The notes: generated by a model from the letters alone, not told the origin. A stretch of DNA of 64,000 nucleotides from Bartonella sp. F02 (GCF_026929975.1 NZ_JANHOK010000002.1:248001-312000); one strand, 5' to 3'. Positions 38,946 to 49,234 are shown, numbered from the stretch's first letter. Numbers and translations are program-made.

Positions 38946-41342
38946 TTAAAATTTTGTAGAAATACCAAAATTAAACTTCTGCACACGATCTCCTTCTTGT
39001 TTAGTGATTGGCCAAGCATAATCAAAGCGCAATGGTCCCAAAGGTGATTCCCATAACAAACTCGCACCTGCAGACGTACGCCACGCACTGCCAGTATTTG
39101 TAACCGGAGCCTCTTCTTCAAGAACAGGTCTATAATTATTACCATAGAGTGTTGCTGCATCCGCAAATAACGCAAAACGAATACCTAAGTTATCTGGCAC
39201 AACCGGAGCAGGAAACTGCACCTCAGCAGTTGCATGCATATACGTCGTTCCTCCTAAGAAATAGACCTCACCCTTATTAGAGACTTGGCGTGGACCAATA
39301 CCATTGTATTGGAAACCTCGAATCATATCTGTGTTGTTTTTAAACATGTCGAAAATACGAACACCATCTTTGCCTACTTCATGGATATAACCACCACCAA
39401 AAGAAACTAATCCAACAAGATCCATGCGATCAGAAAGCGTCTTATACATAATCGCCTTCCCAGTTGTCTTTAAAAATTTTGCGTTTCCACCAAGTCCTGC
39501 ATATTCCTGAACAACATGAGCATATAAACCATCATGCGGATTTCGCATATTATCAACAGAATTATAAGTAAAACCATAACTTACTGATGAACGATTCCAC
39601 GGACTATGTACGGCAGCCTGAACAATAGCACCAGAATACTTCTGATATAGCTCTTTTATAACTTGTTCACTAGTTAAATCATAATCTCCACCAAAATCAT
39701 ACTCTTCTCTTACATAAGAATAAGCCAAATTGGCAGATAAATTAGCATTAATAGGGATCCCAAATCGAAGAGTGCCACCCGTTTGCCGTACATCATATGC
39801 TTTATCGGCACGATAAGTATTACGGAAAAGATCAATACCTGAAGAAAGGCGATATCCTAAAAAATAAGGATCAACAAACGACAAACTATAATTTCGAGAC
39901 TTCTCCTGCCCAGCGCCTAATCCTAAACGAACGTATTGACCACGCCCCCCAAGGTTACGTTCAGTAAGAGACACCTCAAATGACATACCAGAATTCGCGC
40001 CACCTGTTGTATATCCACCTGACAAAGAAAGATCTCCTGTTGGAGCTTCGATAACATCGATAACTAAAACCACCTGATCAGATTTATCAGTTGGAATCAT
40101 CGAAATATTAACAGCTTTGAAAAAACCTAAACTTTCTAATCGACGTTTAGCTCGATGCATCAAAGTTTGATTATAAGCATCACCTTCGCTTAAATCAATT
40201 TCACGGCGAATAACACTATCACGTGTCTTTTCATTGCCTCGTATTTCAATTTTTTGCACATAAACACGTGGACCTTGCTCAATATTATAAAGGATCGAAA
40301 TCGTATGATTTGAAAAATTACGATTTCCTCGTGGATCAACTTTAACAAAGGCATATCCCGAATCAGAGACTTTATTGTTAATAATCGCAACAGATTGCTC
40401 AATATGTGCCGCACTATAGATATTACCCGGACGAGTTTTAAGAGTCTTTTTTATTGACTGAAGATCAATCCCATCAATATCGCTTTCAATCTGAACATCG
40501 CCAATTGTATAACGCGCACCTTCATCAAGAGTGAAATTAATTTTATAGGCATTACTCGCTTCATCAAAAGTGACTTTAGATGAAACTATTCTAAAATCTG
40601 CATAACCACGATTATAATAGAAATGGCGAAGCGCCTCTTCATCAGCTGCCAAACGCTCTTTACTATAAACATCACCACTCATTAATAATGTAACAAGCCC
40701 CGAAGGCTTTGTGGAAATCACATCACGTAAACGACGCGATCCAAAAGCATTATTCCCCACAAATGTGATATCAGAAATTTTTGCCTTACGACCTTCAGTA
40801 ATATTGAAGACGACATTAACACGCCCTCTTCCTAAATTAACCGTTTTAATCGTCACAGAAACATTATTGCGGCCAAGACTCTTATAAACTTCACGAATCG
40901 TTTTTATATCAGATGATAATTTAGCAGAACTAAAGGGCTCATTTGGCTTCAAAGAAATAAAACGCTTAAAATCATGATCCTTAAGAGATTTATTTCCTTG
41001 AAACAGAATTTTATTAACAATCTCATATTCTTTTACTGCAATAACTAATTTATCTCCTACTTGGTTTACTTTGACATCGTAAAAGAGACCCAATTTAAAA
41101 AGATCCTTCACTGCAGCATCAATATCACCACGAGCAATTTTTTTCCCAGCTTTAATACCTATATTATCTCTAATCATTTGTTCATCTACAAGCCGAGCAC
41201 CACGGACTTCAATAGAACGAATAACGGATGCCTGTGCCTCTTTAACCATCGCAATTGACATAACCACTGCTGTAGGAGCGCTCACAATAATAGATAACAC
41301 CAACATTGATGCTGCATTAAAAAATTTTGAACTCATAGTCAT
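38946..41342 (-). CDS. bamA: outer-membrane protein assembly factor BamA
   Basis: 798-residue Omp85 protein that folds beta-barrel proteins into the outer membrane. A long N-terminal signal region ends near VKEAQA (about residue 38). Five POTRA domains follow (about 40-435), starting at SVIRSIEVRGARLVDEQ, and then a 16-strand barrel. The barrel lid motif is seen as IRGF in NTDMIRGFQYNG. The protein ends in KFNFGISTKF with the required terminal Phe. AAAGAG precedes ATG 41342. It is cotranscribed with lpxD, which couples lipid A and outer-membrane protein assembly. Confidence 0.96.
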   Translation of the reverse strand: MTMSSKFFNAASMLVLSIIVSAPTAVVMSIAMVKEAQASVIRSIEVRGARLVDEQMIRDNIGIKAGKKIARGDIDAAVKDLFKLGLFYDVKVNQVGDKLVIAVKEYEIVNKILFQGNKSLKDHDFKRFISLKPNEPFSSAKLSSDIKTIREVYKSLGRNNVSVTIKTVNLGRGRVNVVFNITEGRKAKISDITFVGNNAFGSRRLRDVISTKPSGLVTLLMSGDVYSKERLAADEEALRHFYYNRGYADFRIVSSKVTFDEASNAYKINFTLDEGARYTIGDVQIESDIDGIDLQSIKKTLKTRPGNIYSAAHIEQSVAIINNKVSDSGYAFVKVDPRGNRNFSNHTISILYNIEQGPRVYVQKIEIRGNEKTRDSVIRREIDLSEGDAYNQTLMHRAKRRLESLGFFKAVNISMIPTDKSDQVVLVIDVIEAPTGDLSLSGGYTTGGANSGMSFEVSLTERNLGGRGQYVRLGLGAGQEKSRNYSLSFVDPYFLGYRLSSGIDLFRNTYRADKAYDVRQTGGTLRFGIPINANLSANLAYSYVREEYDFGGDYDLTSEQVIKELYQKYSGAIVQAAVHSPWNRSSVSYGFTYNSVDNMRNPHDGLYAHVVQEYAGLGGNAKFLKTTGKAIMYKTLSDRMDLVGLVSFGGGYIHEVGKDGVRIFDMFKNNTDMIRGFQYNGIGPRQVSNKGEVYFLGGTTYMHATAEVQFPAPVVPDNLGIRFALFADAATLYGNNYRPVLEEEAPVTNTGSAWRTSAGASLLWESPLGPLRFDYAWPITKQEGDRVQKFNFGISTKF

Positions 41343-41552
41343 CGGCTCTTTACCTTATTTTATTTCCCTGGACACGATGCCTCAAAAAGTTAACCGCCAT
41401 AACAACTTTATTCAGATGAGACTTTCTTTTTCTACCCTCTTAATGACCTATTATAGTACGTAATGCCATAACGTTCTTCGGGTATGGTAAACGACTTTTA
41501 ATTCGTATTCTCACACTAATATATAATTTACAAAATGTTTTCCATAATTTAA

Positions 41553-42703
41553 TTAGCGAAACCAACAAAAATAATCATTAAATACAGAAAAAATCATAAA
41601 TATAAAAACAACAAAAAAACCTATATGAAAAATAATCTCTTGAACTTTAGCAGGGACTGGTTTTCCAACAATAGCTTCAATAACGTAAAATAATAAATGC
41701 CCGCCATCGAGTGGAGGAAGTGGAAAAAGATTAACAACTCCAATACCAATTGAAAGAAAACCTGTAAAGCTTAACAAAGAAAGAAAACCTGACTCGCTCA
41801 TTTTCCAAGCAATTTTAATTGTTTTAGAAGGACCACTTAACTGACAACGATCTCCTTGTCCTTTTATTAAACGATTCATAAAAAAAATTGTTTGAGTAAC
41901 AATAAACACTGCGCGTTCTGATGCTTTTCCTATAGCTTCTCCCAAATTATATCGAATGTGCTTTTCATAGACTGTATCTAAACGCTTAGGATTCTCCGGA
42001 TCAGTGGGGGCACTTACACCTATCATACCAACATGAACTTTATTCCCAAACACATCATGCTGTTCAACCACTACTGGTGTAATAATTGTATTAAATATTT
42101 GTCCCATACGCTCCATTTTAAATTTTATAGGATCTCCACCATGAAAAGTCACGTAAGCGATCAAATCTTCAAAACTTTCAACAGTTTGATCATCCATTTC
42201 AATAAAACGATCACCTTGTGTCAAACCAGCCTGCATAGCAGGTGCATTTTTTATCAAAGATCCTACAACAGGCTCCACAATGACACGTCCATAAGAAAAG
42301 AAAAAAAATGTAAAAATCACAAGAGTAAAAAGAATATTAAACAAAGGGCCTGCAAAAACAGTTGCCGCTCTTTTCCAAGCATGAGCTTTTGAAAATGAAC
42401 CGTACAAAATAGACGCTGATTGAGATAAAAACGTACTTGTTCCCTCTTCATATTCAACAAATTTCACATATCCCCCTAAAGGGATAAGCGCTAAACGCCA
42501 CTGTGTACCACACTTATCTTTATAACTGAATATTTGCGGCCAAATCCCAGTGAAAAAATTTCCGCTCTAATACCGCACCATTGTCCAACCAGATAATGCC
42601 CTATTTCATGAACAAAGATGATAATCATAATAACGGAAACAACACTGACTCCCTTTAACAATAAATCACTTACATTGTGTAGATGATTCACAAAATACAA
42701 CAC
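41553..42703 (-). pseudogene. rseP: RseP/MmpA site-2 protease gene split by a one-base frameshift
   Basis: Intramembrane zinc metalloprotease that completes regulated proteolysis of anti-sigma factors. The first frame (42491-42703, 70 codons) holds the HEIGH zinc motif in the first membrane helix and reads to FSLGFG, then leaves the family sequence and stops. The remainder continues in another frame down to 41553: WRLALIPLGGYVKF, PDZ domain (KNAPAMQAGLTQGDRF), membrane segments and NLFPLPPLDGGHLL. Missing one base between 42539 and 42540 accounts for this, since the shifted frame gives PQIFSYKDKCGTQWR as in homologues. Options are a true pseudogene, a sequencing error, or slippage on six T just upstream. 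All other domains look undamaged, which suggests a recent event. Confidence 0.85.
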
Positions 42704-42717
42704 TCTCTTTCTCTCAA

Positions 42718-43533
42718 TTAAATCATACAGAAAAAACTAAAAGGCGCATTTGTACTCGATAAAAGTGAACCAATTAAATAAAGAAAACAAGAAGCACCAA
42801 TCAAACCATCCATGCGATCCATAAAACCACCATGACCTGGTAATAAAAAACCCGAATCTTTTACAGAGAATCGTCTTTTAAAGTAGGACTGCCCCAAGTC
42901 ACTAATTTGTGAAACAATTGATAAAGTGAGAGAAAGTAACAGTATAAAAATATTTGTTGGACTTATATCAAATGCCAAAAAAGCAATTAAAACACCATTA
43001 AAAACTCCAACAATACTCCCACCAAGCGCTCCCGACCATGTTTTATTAGGGGAAAATTTCGGTGCTAATTTACGACCACCAAGTGCACGCCCATTAAAAT
43101 ATGCAGCAATATCTGTTCCCCAAACAATCGCAAATAAAAAAATAACAACCCAAAACCCTAAATCCTCATATCCTCTTAAAAAAGATAAAGCGACAACAGG
43201 TAAAGACGAGTACAAAAAGCCAAAAGAGATCCAACCAACATTCTTAAATGACACAGCATACAGTAAAAATGCTGAAATGACTAACATACAAAAAAGCAGT
43301 AAAGCTGACACAGCTAATATTAAAAATAAACCAAAAAATAAGTAAAATATACCAGCTAATATTTTTTGTAATAAATTCCACTTTTCTTTTGTTATACTAA
43401 TCCACTCATAAAGAACCAGACCACCAACTCCCCATGTAAAGAAAAAAAATGAAACTCCCCCAACCCACGTAAAATACAAAGCAATAATACCAAAAACAAA
43501 AGATGTTAAAACACGAGCAGAAATATTAGACAA
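42718..43533 (-). CDS. cdsA: phosphatidate cytidylyltransferase
   Basis: Makes CDP-diacylglycerol from phosphatidate and CTP for phospholipid synthesis. It has about seven to eight membrane segments and the C-terminal signature SDLGQSYFKRRFSVKDSG, then LLPGHGGFMDRMDG. I start at TTG 43533, which has GGAG six bases upstream and gives a product opening MSNISARVLTSF like rhizobial homologues. ATG 43539 has GGAG immediately adjacent and GTG 43551 has no ribosome-binding site, but either could be used. It precedes rseP by 14 bases. Confidence 0.93.
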   Translation of the reverse strand: MSNISARVLTSFVFGIIALYFTWVGGVSFFFFTWGVGGLVLYEWISITKEKWNLLQKILAGIFYLFFGLFLILAVSALLLFCMLVISAFLLYAVSFKNVGWISFGFLYSSLPVVALSFLRGYEDLGFWVVIFLFAIVWGTDIAAYFNGRALGGRKLAPKFSPNKTWSGALGGSIVGVFNGVLIAFLAFDISPTNIFILLLSLTLSIVSQISDLGQSYFKRRFSVKDSGFLLPGHGGFMDRMDGLIGASCFLYLIGSLLSSTNAPFSFFCMI

Positions 43534-43607
43534 AATCATCTCCAGAAACACAAAAATACAGGAGGAAAATATGAAGTAAGTATAAACAAAAAAAATATAT
43601 TGTAAAT

Positions 43608-44327
43608 TTATTTACATTTATCACACTGACTCAATACACCAAAACGACGCTCTCGAGACCAATAATCAGCGACCGCAACTTCAAGATCTTGTTCATCAAA
43701 ATCAGGCCAAAAACAAGAAGAAAAATGCAACTCAGAATATGCTGCCTGCCACAAAAGAAAATTAGAGAATCGCTGTTCACCACTTGTTCGAATAATTAAA
43801 TCAGGATCTGGCATTTGTTTCGTGTCGAGATAATCTGCTAATAAATTATCAGTAATCTGTTCAGGAGATAAAAAACCATCAACAACTAATTGAGCAAGAT
43901 AACGTGCAGCCCGACTTATCTCATTACGCCCTCCATAACTAAAAGCAACAACAAGATTAAGACCATTATTGTTTCTTGTTGTATTCTCTGCATCAGTAAG
44001 TTTTTCTAAAACATCTCCTGGAATACTGGATCGATCGCCAATCACATGAATGCGAACATTTTTATTATGTAATTCTAAAAGATCTCGTTTAAGAAATTTT
44101 TTTAATAACTTCATCAAGTGATTCACTTCAGAAGAAGGCCTTGTCCAATTTTCAGATGAAAACGCAAAAACCGTCAACCACTCTAAACCAACTTTTCTCG
44201 CATAATATACAATACGGCGAAGCGCATCTATGCCTGCTTTATGTCCTGCTATACGAGGCAATCCGCGTGCACGCGCCCACCGTCCATTCCCATCCATAAT
44301 AATGGCAATATGGTGCGGATATAACAT
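43608..44327 (-). CDS. uppS: undecaprenyl diphosphate synthase
   Basis: Cis-prenyltransferase making the C55 lipid carrier for peptidoglycan and O-antigen. It shows the catalytic aspartate in HIAIIMDGNGRWA, GHKAGIDALRRIV, FAFSSENWTRP and the C-terminal DLIIRTSGEQRFSNFLLWQ, with the YSELHFSSCFWPDF block. ATG 44327 (239 residues) is preceded by AGGAAA; the frame extends to TTG 44348 but without a better ribosome site. It lies directly after frr. Confidence 0.95.
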   Translation of the reverse strand: MLYPHHIAIIMDGNGRWARARGLPRIAGHKAGIDALRRIVYYARKVGLEWLTVFAFSSENWTRPSSEVNHLMKLLKKFLKRDLLELHNKNVRIHVIGDRSSIPGDVLEKLTDAENTTRNNNGLNLVVAFSYGGRNEISRAARYLAQLVVDGFLSPEQITDNLLADYLDTKQMPDPDLIIRTSGEQRFSNFLLWQAAYSELHFSSCFWPDFDEQDLEVAVADYWSRERRFGVLSQCDKCK

Positions 44328-44350
44328 TTTATTTCCTGACAAAAGCAACC

Positions 44351-44911
44351 TTAAACTTGCATAATTTCAGATTCTTTAACACTTAAAATTTTATCAATAT
44401 GTATAATGGTTTCATCTGTGAGGTTTTGGACTTTTTCAGACAGGTTGTGTGCCTCATCCTTACTAATTTCCCCTTCTTTTTCTAATTTTTTTAAATGATC
44501 CATTCCGTCACGACGAACATGACGCGTAGCAATACGAGCTTGCTCTGCATATTGATGTGCAATTTTTACTAAATCTTTACGACGCTCTTCATTGAGTTCC
44601 GGAAGAGGAATACGTAAATTTGTACCATCCGTAATAGGATTTAAACCGAGACTAGAATCACGAATTGCTCGCTCCACAGCTCCTACCAAAGTTTTATCCC
44701 ATACAGAAACTGAAAGCATCCGCGGCTCTGGAACAGAAATATTAGCAACCTGACTTATAGGAACAATAGAACCATAAGCCTCTATTGTTAAGGGCTCTAG
44801 TAAATTCGTTGATGCTCTTCCAGTCCGTAAACCACCTAACTCATGTTTAAAAGCTGAAACAGCGCCATTCATACGGCGTTTTAGATCATCCATAATCGAT
44901 ATAACACTCAT
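44351..44911 (-). CDS. frr: ribosome recycling factor
   Basis: 186-residue factor that splits post-termination ribosomes together with EF-G. Family segments are [18 protein letters not shown], the [13 protein letters not shown] block and [18 protein letters not shown]. The usual length is 185. AAAGGAGACAG precedes the ATG at good spacing. Order pyrH-frr-uppS-cdsA is widely conserved. Confidence 0.97.
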   Translation of the reverse strand: MSVISIMDDLKRRMNGAVSAFKHELGGLRTGRASTNLLEPLTIEAYGSIVPISQVANISVPEPRMLSVSVWDKTLVGAVERAIRDSSLGLNPITDGTNLRIPLPELNEERRKDLVKIAHQYAEQARIATRHVRRDGMDHLKKLEKEGEISKDEAHNLSEKVQNLTDETIIHIDKILSVKESEIMQV

Positions 44912-44944
44912 ATTTCTGTCTCCTTTAATTACGCCCTAAATATT

Positions 44945-45664
44945 TTATTCCGATACTATCGTAAATCGTCCTGTTCCATTTAATATTTTAGCAAGACCAC
45001 CTTTTTCATGAATAGAATAAACGATAATAGGAACATTATTTTCACGCGCCAAAGTTACCGCCGTCGTATCCATAATAGACAATCCCTTTTGCAAAATTTC
45101 AACATGCGTTAATTGATCAAAACGCTGCGCTGTAGGATCTGTTTTTGGATCTGCAGAGTAAATACCATCTACTTGAGTTCCTTTTAATAAAACATCTGCA
45201 CCAATCTCTGCTGCGCGTAAAGTAGCTGCAGAATCAGTGGTAAAAAATGGATTCCCTGTACCACCAGCAAAAATAACAACCTTCCCTTGATTCATATAGC
45301 TTATCGCTTTACGTTGCGAAAAACTTTCACAAATTTGCGGCATAGAAATCGCAGATAACACGACTGTTTCAATGCCCAATTTCATCAATGAAGTACGCAA
45401 CGCTAAAGAATTAATTGCTGTTGCAAGCATCCCCATATGATCACCGGTTATGCGATCTCCTCCACGCGAAGCAACAGCAACGCCACGAAAAATATTACCT
45501 CCTCCAATAACAACAGCAACTTCTACGCCCATTTCGCGTACTTCAGAAATATCGGCAGCAATACGGTCAACGACAGCAACATCAATTCCAAAACTTTGCT
45601 CTCCCATAAGTGCCTCACCAGACACTTTTAACAAGATACGTTTATATTGAAAAGCTAATGCCAT
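44945..45664 (-). CDS. pyrH: UMP kinase
   Basis: Phosphorylates UMP to UDP. This is the bacterial hexameric type of the amino-acid kinase family. It has the phosphate-binding LLKVSGEALMG, VIGGGNIFRG, GTGNPFFTTDSAA and GIYSADPKTDP motifs, and 239 residues is standard. GGAG lies ahead of ATG 45664. It is separated from tsf by 167 bases that contain a hairpin. Confidence 0.97.
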   Translation of the reverse strand: MALAFQYKRILLKVSGEALMGEQSFGIDVAVVDRIAADISEVREMGVEVAVVIGGGNIFRGVAVASRGGDRITGDHMGMLATAINSLALRTSLMKLGIETVVLSAISMPQICESFSQRKAISYMNQGKVVIFAGGTGNPFFTTDSAATLRAAEIGADVLLKGTQVDGIYSADPKTDPTAQRFDQLTHVEILQKGLSIMDTTAVTLARENNVPIIVYSIHEKGGLAKILNGTGRFTIVSE

Positions 45665-45709
45665 TTATAATCTCCAAGAGAACATATCTTCTTTTCCTCT
45701 CGATACACC

Positions 45710-45740
45710 AAAGGCATCACCTTTGTCACGCGATGCCTTT
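45710..45740 (-). repeat. inverted repeat between tsf and pyrH
   Basis: AAAGGCATC pairs with GATGCCTTT over a 13-base loop, perfect for nine pairs. On the minus strand it lies 90 bases after the tsf stop and before pyrH. There is no U-run, so it may be an attenuator or RNA-processing site separating rpsB-tsf from the downstream envelope genes. Confidence 0.5.
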
Positions 45741-45831
45741 AAAATTAGTCATATTTTTTCACATCAGTAGTACAACTTAAAAATTTTGTAATATAATTCA
45801 CAAAATAGTCGGTTCCTCACTATGTCTATAA

Positions 45832-46755
45832 TTAATTCTTCGCAGCGGCAGCTACTTCTGCTGCAAAATCAGCCTCTTCCTTCTCTACACCTTCACCCAA
45901 CGCAAAACGAATAAAACCAGATATTTTTGCCGGTGCACCAATCGACTTTTCAGCTTCCTTCAAAGCAGCCTCAACAGTAACATCAGGATTCATAACAAAG
46001 GCTTGAGAAAGTAAAACAACTTCTTCGTAAAATTTACGAAGGCGTCCTTCCACCATTTTTTCAATAATATTCTCAGGTTTTCCAGATTGACGTGCTTGAT
46101 CAGAGAAAATTGCTTTTTCACGCTCAACAGCACTGGCATCAACATCCTTTTCAGTCAATGCCAATGGACTGGTCGCAGCGACATGCATTGCAACTTGACG
46201 CCCAAAAGCAACAGCTGCTTCCTTATCTCCTGCCGTTTCAATTGCAACCAGAACTCCAAGCTTACCAAGACCGTCAGCTACACCATTATGAATATAAGTA
46301 GCGACAACACCATCCTGAACAGATAACTTAGCAGTGCGACGCAACGTCATATTTTCCCCAATTGTACCAATCGCATCTTTAATCGTTTCTTCCACAGTCT
46401 TCTCAGAAGACGGATAAATGGATGCAAAAACAGATTCAAGACAATCATCTGCATCCAGAGCAACGGTTGCTACATTGCGTACAATTTCTTGGAACTTATC
46501 GTTACGAGCTACAAAATCTGTCTCAGAATTCACCTCAACCAAAACAGCACTTAAATCACTTGACGCAACTCCAATTAACCCTTCAGCTGCTGTACGCCCA
46601 GCTTTCTTATCAGCTTTAGCAATTCCATTTTTACGAAGCCAGTCAACTGCAGCCTCCATATCACCATTTGTTTCTGAAAGAGCAGCCTTACAATCCATCA
46701 TACCAGCGCCCGATATTTCCCGAAGTTCTTTTACTTGTGCAGCAGTAATGCTCAT
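45832..46755 (-). CDS. tsf: translation elongation factor Ts
   Basis: Guanine-nucleotide exchange factor for EF-Tu, 307 residues. The N-terminal UBA-like domain has [19 protein letters not shown], and the core has the Asp-Phe pair in [12 protein letters not shown] that acts on EF-Tu. The C-terminal coiled part ends in alanine-rich sequence. AAAGAGG precedes the ATG. It follows rpsB by 105 bases. Confidence 0.97.
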   Translation of the reverse strand: MSITAAQVKELREISGAGMMDCKAALSETNGDMEAAVDWLRKNGIAKADKKAGRTAAEGLIGVASSDLSAVLVEVNSETDFVARNDKFQEIVRNVATVALDADDCLESVFASIYPSSEKTVEETIKDAIGTIGENMTLRRTAKLSVQDGVVATYIHNGVADGLGKLGVLVAIETAGDKEAAVAFGRQVAMHVAATSPLALTEKDVDASAVEREKAIFSDQARQSGKPENIIEKMVEGRLRKFYEEVVLLSQAFVMNPDVTVEAALKEAEKSIGAPAKISGFIRFALGEGVEKEEADFAAEVAAAAKN

Positions 46756-46783
46756 ATTTGCCTCTTTGTCGTATAATAATGAA

Positions 46784-46810
46784 AGCGTGCAAGAATGACC
46801 CGTGCACGCT
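46784..46810 (-). repeat. hairpin in the rpsB-tsf spacer
   Basis: AGCGTGCA pairs with TGCACGCT, eight perfect pairs with an 11-base loop, on the transcript between rpsB and tsf. Similar spacer hairpins modulate read-through or RNA stability in rpsB-tsf operons of other bacteria. Confidence 0.5.
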
Positions 46811-46860
46811 CATAACCTTTTCTCTAGAAAACAAGTGCCCTCATTGGCATACTCGAATCA

Positions 46861-47667
46861 CTATTCAGAAACCGAAACAACATCTTCTGAAACAGACTCT
46901 TCAGAAACATCTATCTTCTCCAAAACAGGTTCTGAAAGAACATCATCCTTAGCTCCCAGATCAACACCCATAGCACCTTGCTGACGAGCAATACCGTCAA
47001 GAGCCGCACGAGCAACCAAATCACAATAAAGAGAAATAGCGCGTGAAGCGTCATCATTGCCTGGAATCGGATGATCAATATCATCAGGATCACAGTTAGT
47101 ATCAATAACAGCAATAACAGGAATGCCTAAACGCTTTGCCTCCTGAATAGCAATACTTTCCTTATTCGTATCAATGATAAACATAAGATCTGGAACAGAC
47201 CCCATATCTTTAATACCACCAAGTGCACGATTAAGCTTTTCACGATCACGTTCAAGATTTAAGCGTTCTTTCTTAGTAAAACCTTGCGCCTCAGCAGCAA
47301 GAATTTTATCAAGCTTACGTAAACGATGGATTGAATTAGAAATCGTTTTCCAATTCGTTAACATGCCGCCAAGCCAACGTGCATTAACATAATATTGCGC
47401 AGAACGAACAGCCGCGTCAGCAATAATATCAGACGCCTGCCGTTTAGTGCCAACAAATAAAACACGACCACCACGTGCAACAGTATCCGATACAAGCTTA
47501 AGTGCTTGATGAAGAAGTGGAACAGTCTGAGTAAGATCTATAATATGAATATTACTGCGATGACCATAAATATATGGAGCCATCTTTGGATTCCAGCGAT
47601 GTGTCTGGTGACCAAAATGGACACCTGCTTCTAACAGCTGGCGCATAGTAAAATCTGGTAGTGCCAT
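46861..47667 (-). CDS. rpsB: 30S ribosomal protein S2
   Basis: 268-residue small-subunit protein. Family blocks are [61 protein letters not shown] and [17 protein letters not shown]. The C-terminal extension of about 25 acidic residues ([13 protein letters not shown]) is common in alphaproteobacteria. AAAGGA precedes ATG 47667. It heads the minus-strand run of translation and envelope genes. Confidence 0.97.
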   Translation of the reverse strand: MALPDFTMRQLLEAGVHFGHQTHRWNPKMAPYIYGHRSNIHIIDLTQTVPLLHQALKLVSDTVARGGRVLFVGTKRQASDIIADAAVRSAQYYVNARWLGGMLTNWKTISNSIHRLRKLDKILAAEAQGFTKKERLNLERDREKLNRALGGIKDMGSVPDLMFIIDTNKESIAIQEAKRLGIPVIAVIDTNCDPDDIDHPIPGNDDASRAISLYCDLVARAALDGIARQQGAMGVDLGAKDDVLSEPVLEKIDVSEESVSEDVVSVSE

Positions 47668-47784
47668 AATTCTATCCTTTCCGGTTTAACCTCCGCGAAA
47701 CAAAAGCGACAAAAAACCGCTACCGGCGGACATTTGCTCAATTTTTCTGGCAAACACCCAAATTTCGCGTGTGGAATAACACTC

Positions 47785-47812
47785 ACCATACTAACATTTG
47801 ATTTTTTTGCAA
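47785..47812 (-). promoter_or_regulatory. probable rpsB promoter
   Basis: On the minus strand, TTGCAA (47807-47812) and TATGGT (47785-47790) are separated by 16 bases and lie about 120 bases before the rpsB start. The 100-base leader between is GC-richer than its surroundings and could bind S2 for autoregulation, but no defined fold was worked out. Confidence 0.45.
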
Positions 47813-47831
47813 GTTATTTTCTGCATATTAC

Positions 47832-48659
47832 TTAATGTTTGCAATTCTCAATATTTTCATCAAAACTAAGAAACTCAAGAGTATTGAGTTTCGCATAAAT
47901 TGAAATATTTCCATAATCTAAGAGAACATCACGCATCACACCATTTTCATACAGAAGAAAACTCATGCGGTTAACAGGAAGACTGTCTTTATTATTTACA
48001 TCTTCAAAATAAGAAATTGTAATAGGCCAATACTCTTTTGTATTTAACTGTCTAAATTTTTCGTTTTCATCAAATATTTGATCTTTCTTATCTCCAATGA
48101 TGACACTTTCTCTCATAACTCGATTTGCATGACCGGTTCCATCAAACATAACTGCTTCATAAAAATGATGACCTGCTTTCGCATGCTGAATAATGCCTTT
48201 CAGCTGCATAATGGGAAAATCAGCTTTCTCAAGCTTATGTATATTATTTGTTGGTTTTTTTAATTTAACTATAATTCCATCGTTAATACGCTCTGCTTTT
48301 CCTTCAATAATACGAGAAACCGTTTGTTTAACTTTCTCTGTTGCATTCAATTGAAATTGAAGGCTATCAGCCGTTTCGTAGTGCATCATTTGATGATCGA
48401 TTAAACGCACCGGCATATTCTCAACGTACATACGACTAACAAAACGAAAACGCGTCGTATACCCTTGACACTCCGAACCTATAAGCTCATAAACCATGCG
48501 CCCAGATACCCCCAACACTACAGTTCCATCAGAAGCATTATCAAGCTTAAGATCATAAATTGCTCGATGGGGAACAATAAAAACAGACTCTTCTGCGCTC
48601 ATAGAATACAGACAAACAAAATATAAAATCACGAAAAATAATAAGATTTTTCTCAACAT
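47832..48659 (-). CDS. eipB: envelope integrity protein EipB (DUF1849 family)
   Basis: Periplasmic beta-spiral protein needed for cell-envelope integrity in Brucella. I start at ATG 48659, which gives 275 residues with a clear signal peptide (MLRKILLFFVILYF, cut near MSA). Family features are VPHRAIYDLKL, VSGRMVYELIGSECQGYTT, AKAGHHFYEAVMFDGT, YWPITISYFEDV and LPVNRMSFLLYENGV. The disulfide cysteine pair is retained: one in GSECQGY, the other in ENCKH at the extreme C-terminus. The frame extends further upstream but would overlap the divergent ridA gene. It shares an intergenic region of about 115 bases with ridA. Confidence 0.87.
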   Translation of the reverse strand: MLRKILLFFVILYFVCLYSMSAEESVFIVPHRAIYDLKLDNASDGTVVLGVSGRMVYELIGSECQGYTTRFRFVSRMYVENMPVRLIDHQMMHYETADSLQFQLNATEKVKQTVSRIIEGKAERINDGIIVKLKKPTNNIHKLEKADFPIMQLKGIIQHAKAGHHFYEAVMFDGTGHANRVMRESVIIGDKKDQIFDENEKFRQLNTKEYWPITISYFEDVNNKDSLPVNRMSFLLYENGVMRDVLLDYGNISIYAKLNTLEFLSFDENIENCKH

Positions 48660-48772
48660 CTTTTTTCTTACTCTAATGCTCACAACCGTTAGAGAAAAGA
48701 TAAAAAACAAAAAGACTTGTACTTTAACTAACTGTATGAAAGAGATATTTAAAATAACTATGGAGTTAAAAT

Positions 48773-49234
48773 ATGACCAATTCAATCGAAAATCGCCTAA
48801 CAAAACTTGGCATTAGCATTCCTGAAGCAACACAACCCGTCGCAAATTATATAACTACCTCACAAAATGGTCATCAGCTCTTTATTTCTGGACAGCTTCC
48901 ACTCTCCAACGGAAAACTTGTAGCGATCGGAAAAGTTGGAGCTACTGTCAACATTGAGCAAGCAAAACAATCAGCAGAAATATGTGCAATCAATATTCTG
49001 GCACAAATAAAAACAGCTCTTGGTGATTTAAGTAAAATAAAACGAATAACCAAAATTAACGTTTTTGTTGCTGTAGATCCTAACTTTACAGATATTCCTC
49101 TTGTTGCCAATGGCGCTTCTGATTTATTCGTTAATATCCTCGGAGAAACTGGAAAACACGCTCGTTCTGCTGTTGGTGTCGCAAGTCTTCCAATGAATGC
49201 ACCTGTAGAAATTGAAGCGATAATAGAAGTGTAA
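48773..49234 (+). CDS. RidA/YjgF family protein
   Basis: 153 residues. RidA deaminases clear reactive enamine/imine intermediates released by PLP enzymes. The family signature HARSAVGVASLPMNAPVEIEA is seen in pieces near the C-terminus, including the arginine that binds the substrate carboxylate, and LFISGQLPLSNGKL lies at about residue 41. It belongs to the longer subgroup with an N-terminal NRLTKLGISIPE, common in Rhizobiales. GGAG precedes ATG 48773. It is divergent from eipB. Confidence 0.9.
   Translation: MTNSIENRLTKLGISIPEATQPVANYITTSQNGHQLFISGQLPLSNGKLVAIGKVGATVNIEQAKQSAEICAINILAQIKTALGDLSKIKRITKINVFVAVDPNFTDIPLVANGASDLFVNILGETGKHARSAVGVASLPMNAPVEIEAIIEV

Noticed and set aside
42033..42392. 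119-codon plus-strand frame antisense to rseP
   Set aside because: Shadow frame over rseP coding sequence, cysteine- and histidine-rich noise.
42536..42560. Programmed ribosomal -1 frameshift in rseP
   Set aside because: The T6 run is not in the X XXY YYZ arrangement relative to the frame and I see no strong downstream hairpin. Polymerase slippage or a lesion is more likely.
42491..42703. Calling the 70-codon HEIGH-containing frame a separate small membrane protein
   Set aside because: Its sequence is the exact N-terminus of RseP, and the continuation follows directly in the next frame, so it is one broken gene.
42926..43345. 139-codon plus-strand frame antisense to cdsA
   Set aside because: Shadow of a well-supported gene; lysine- and proline-rich with no ribosome-binding site.
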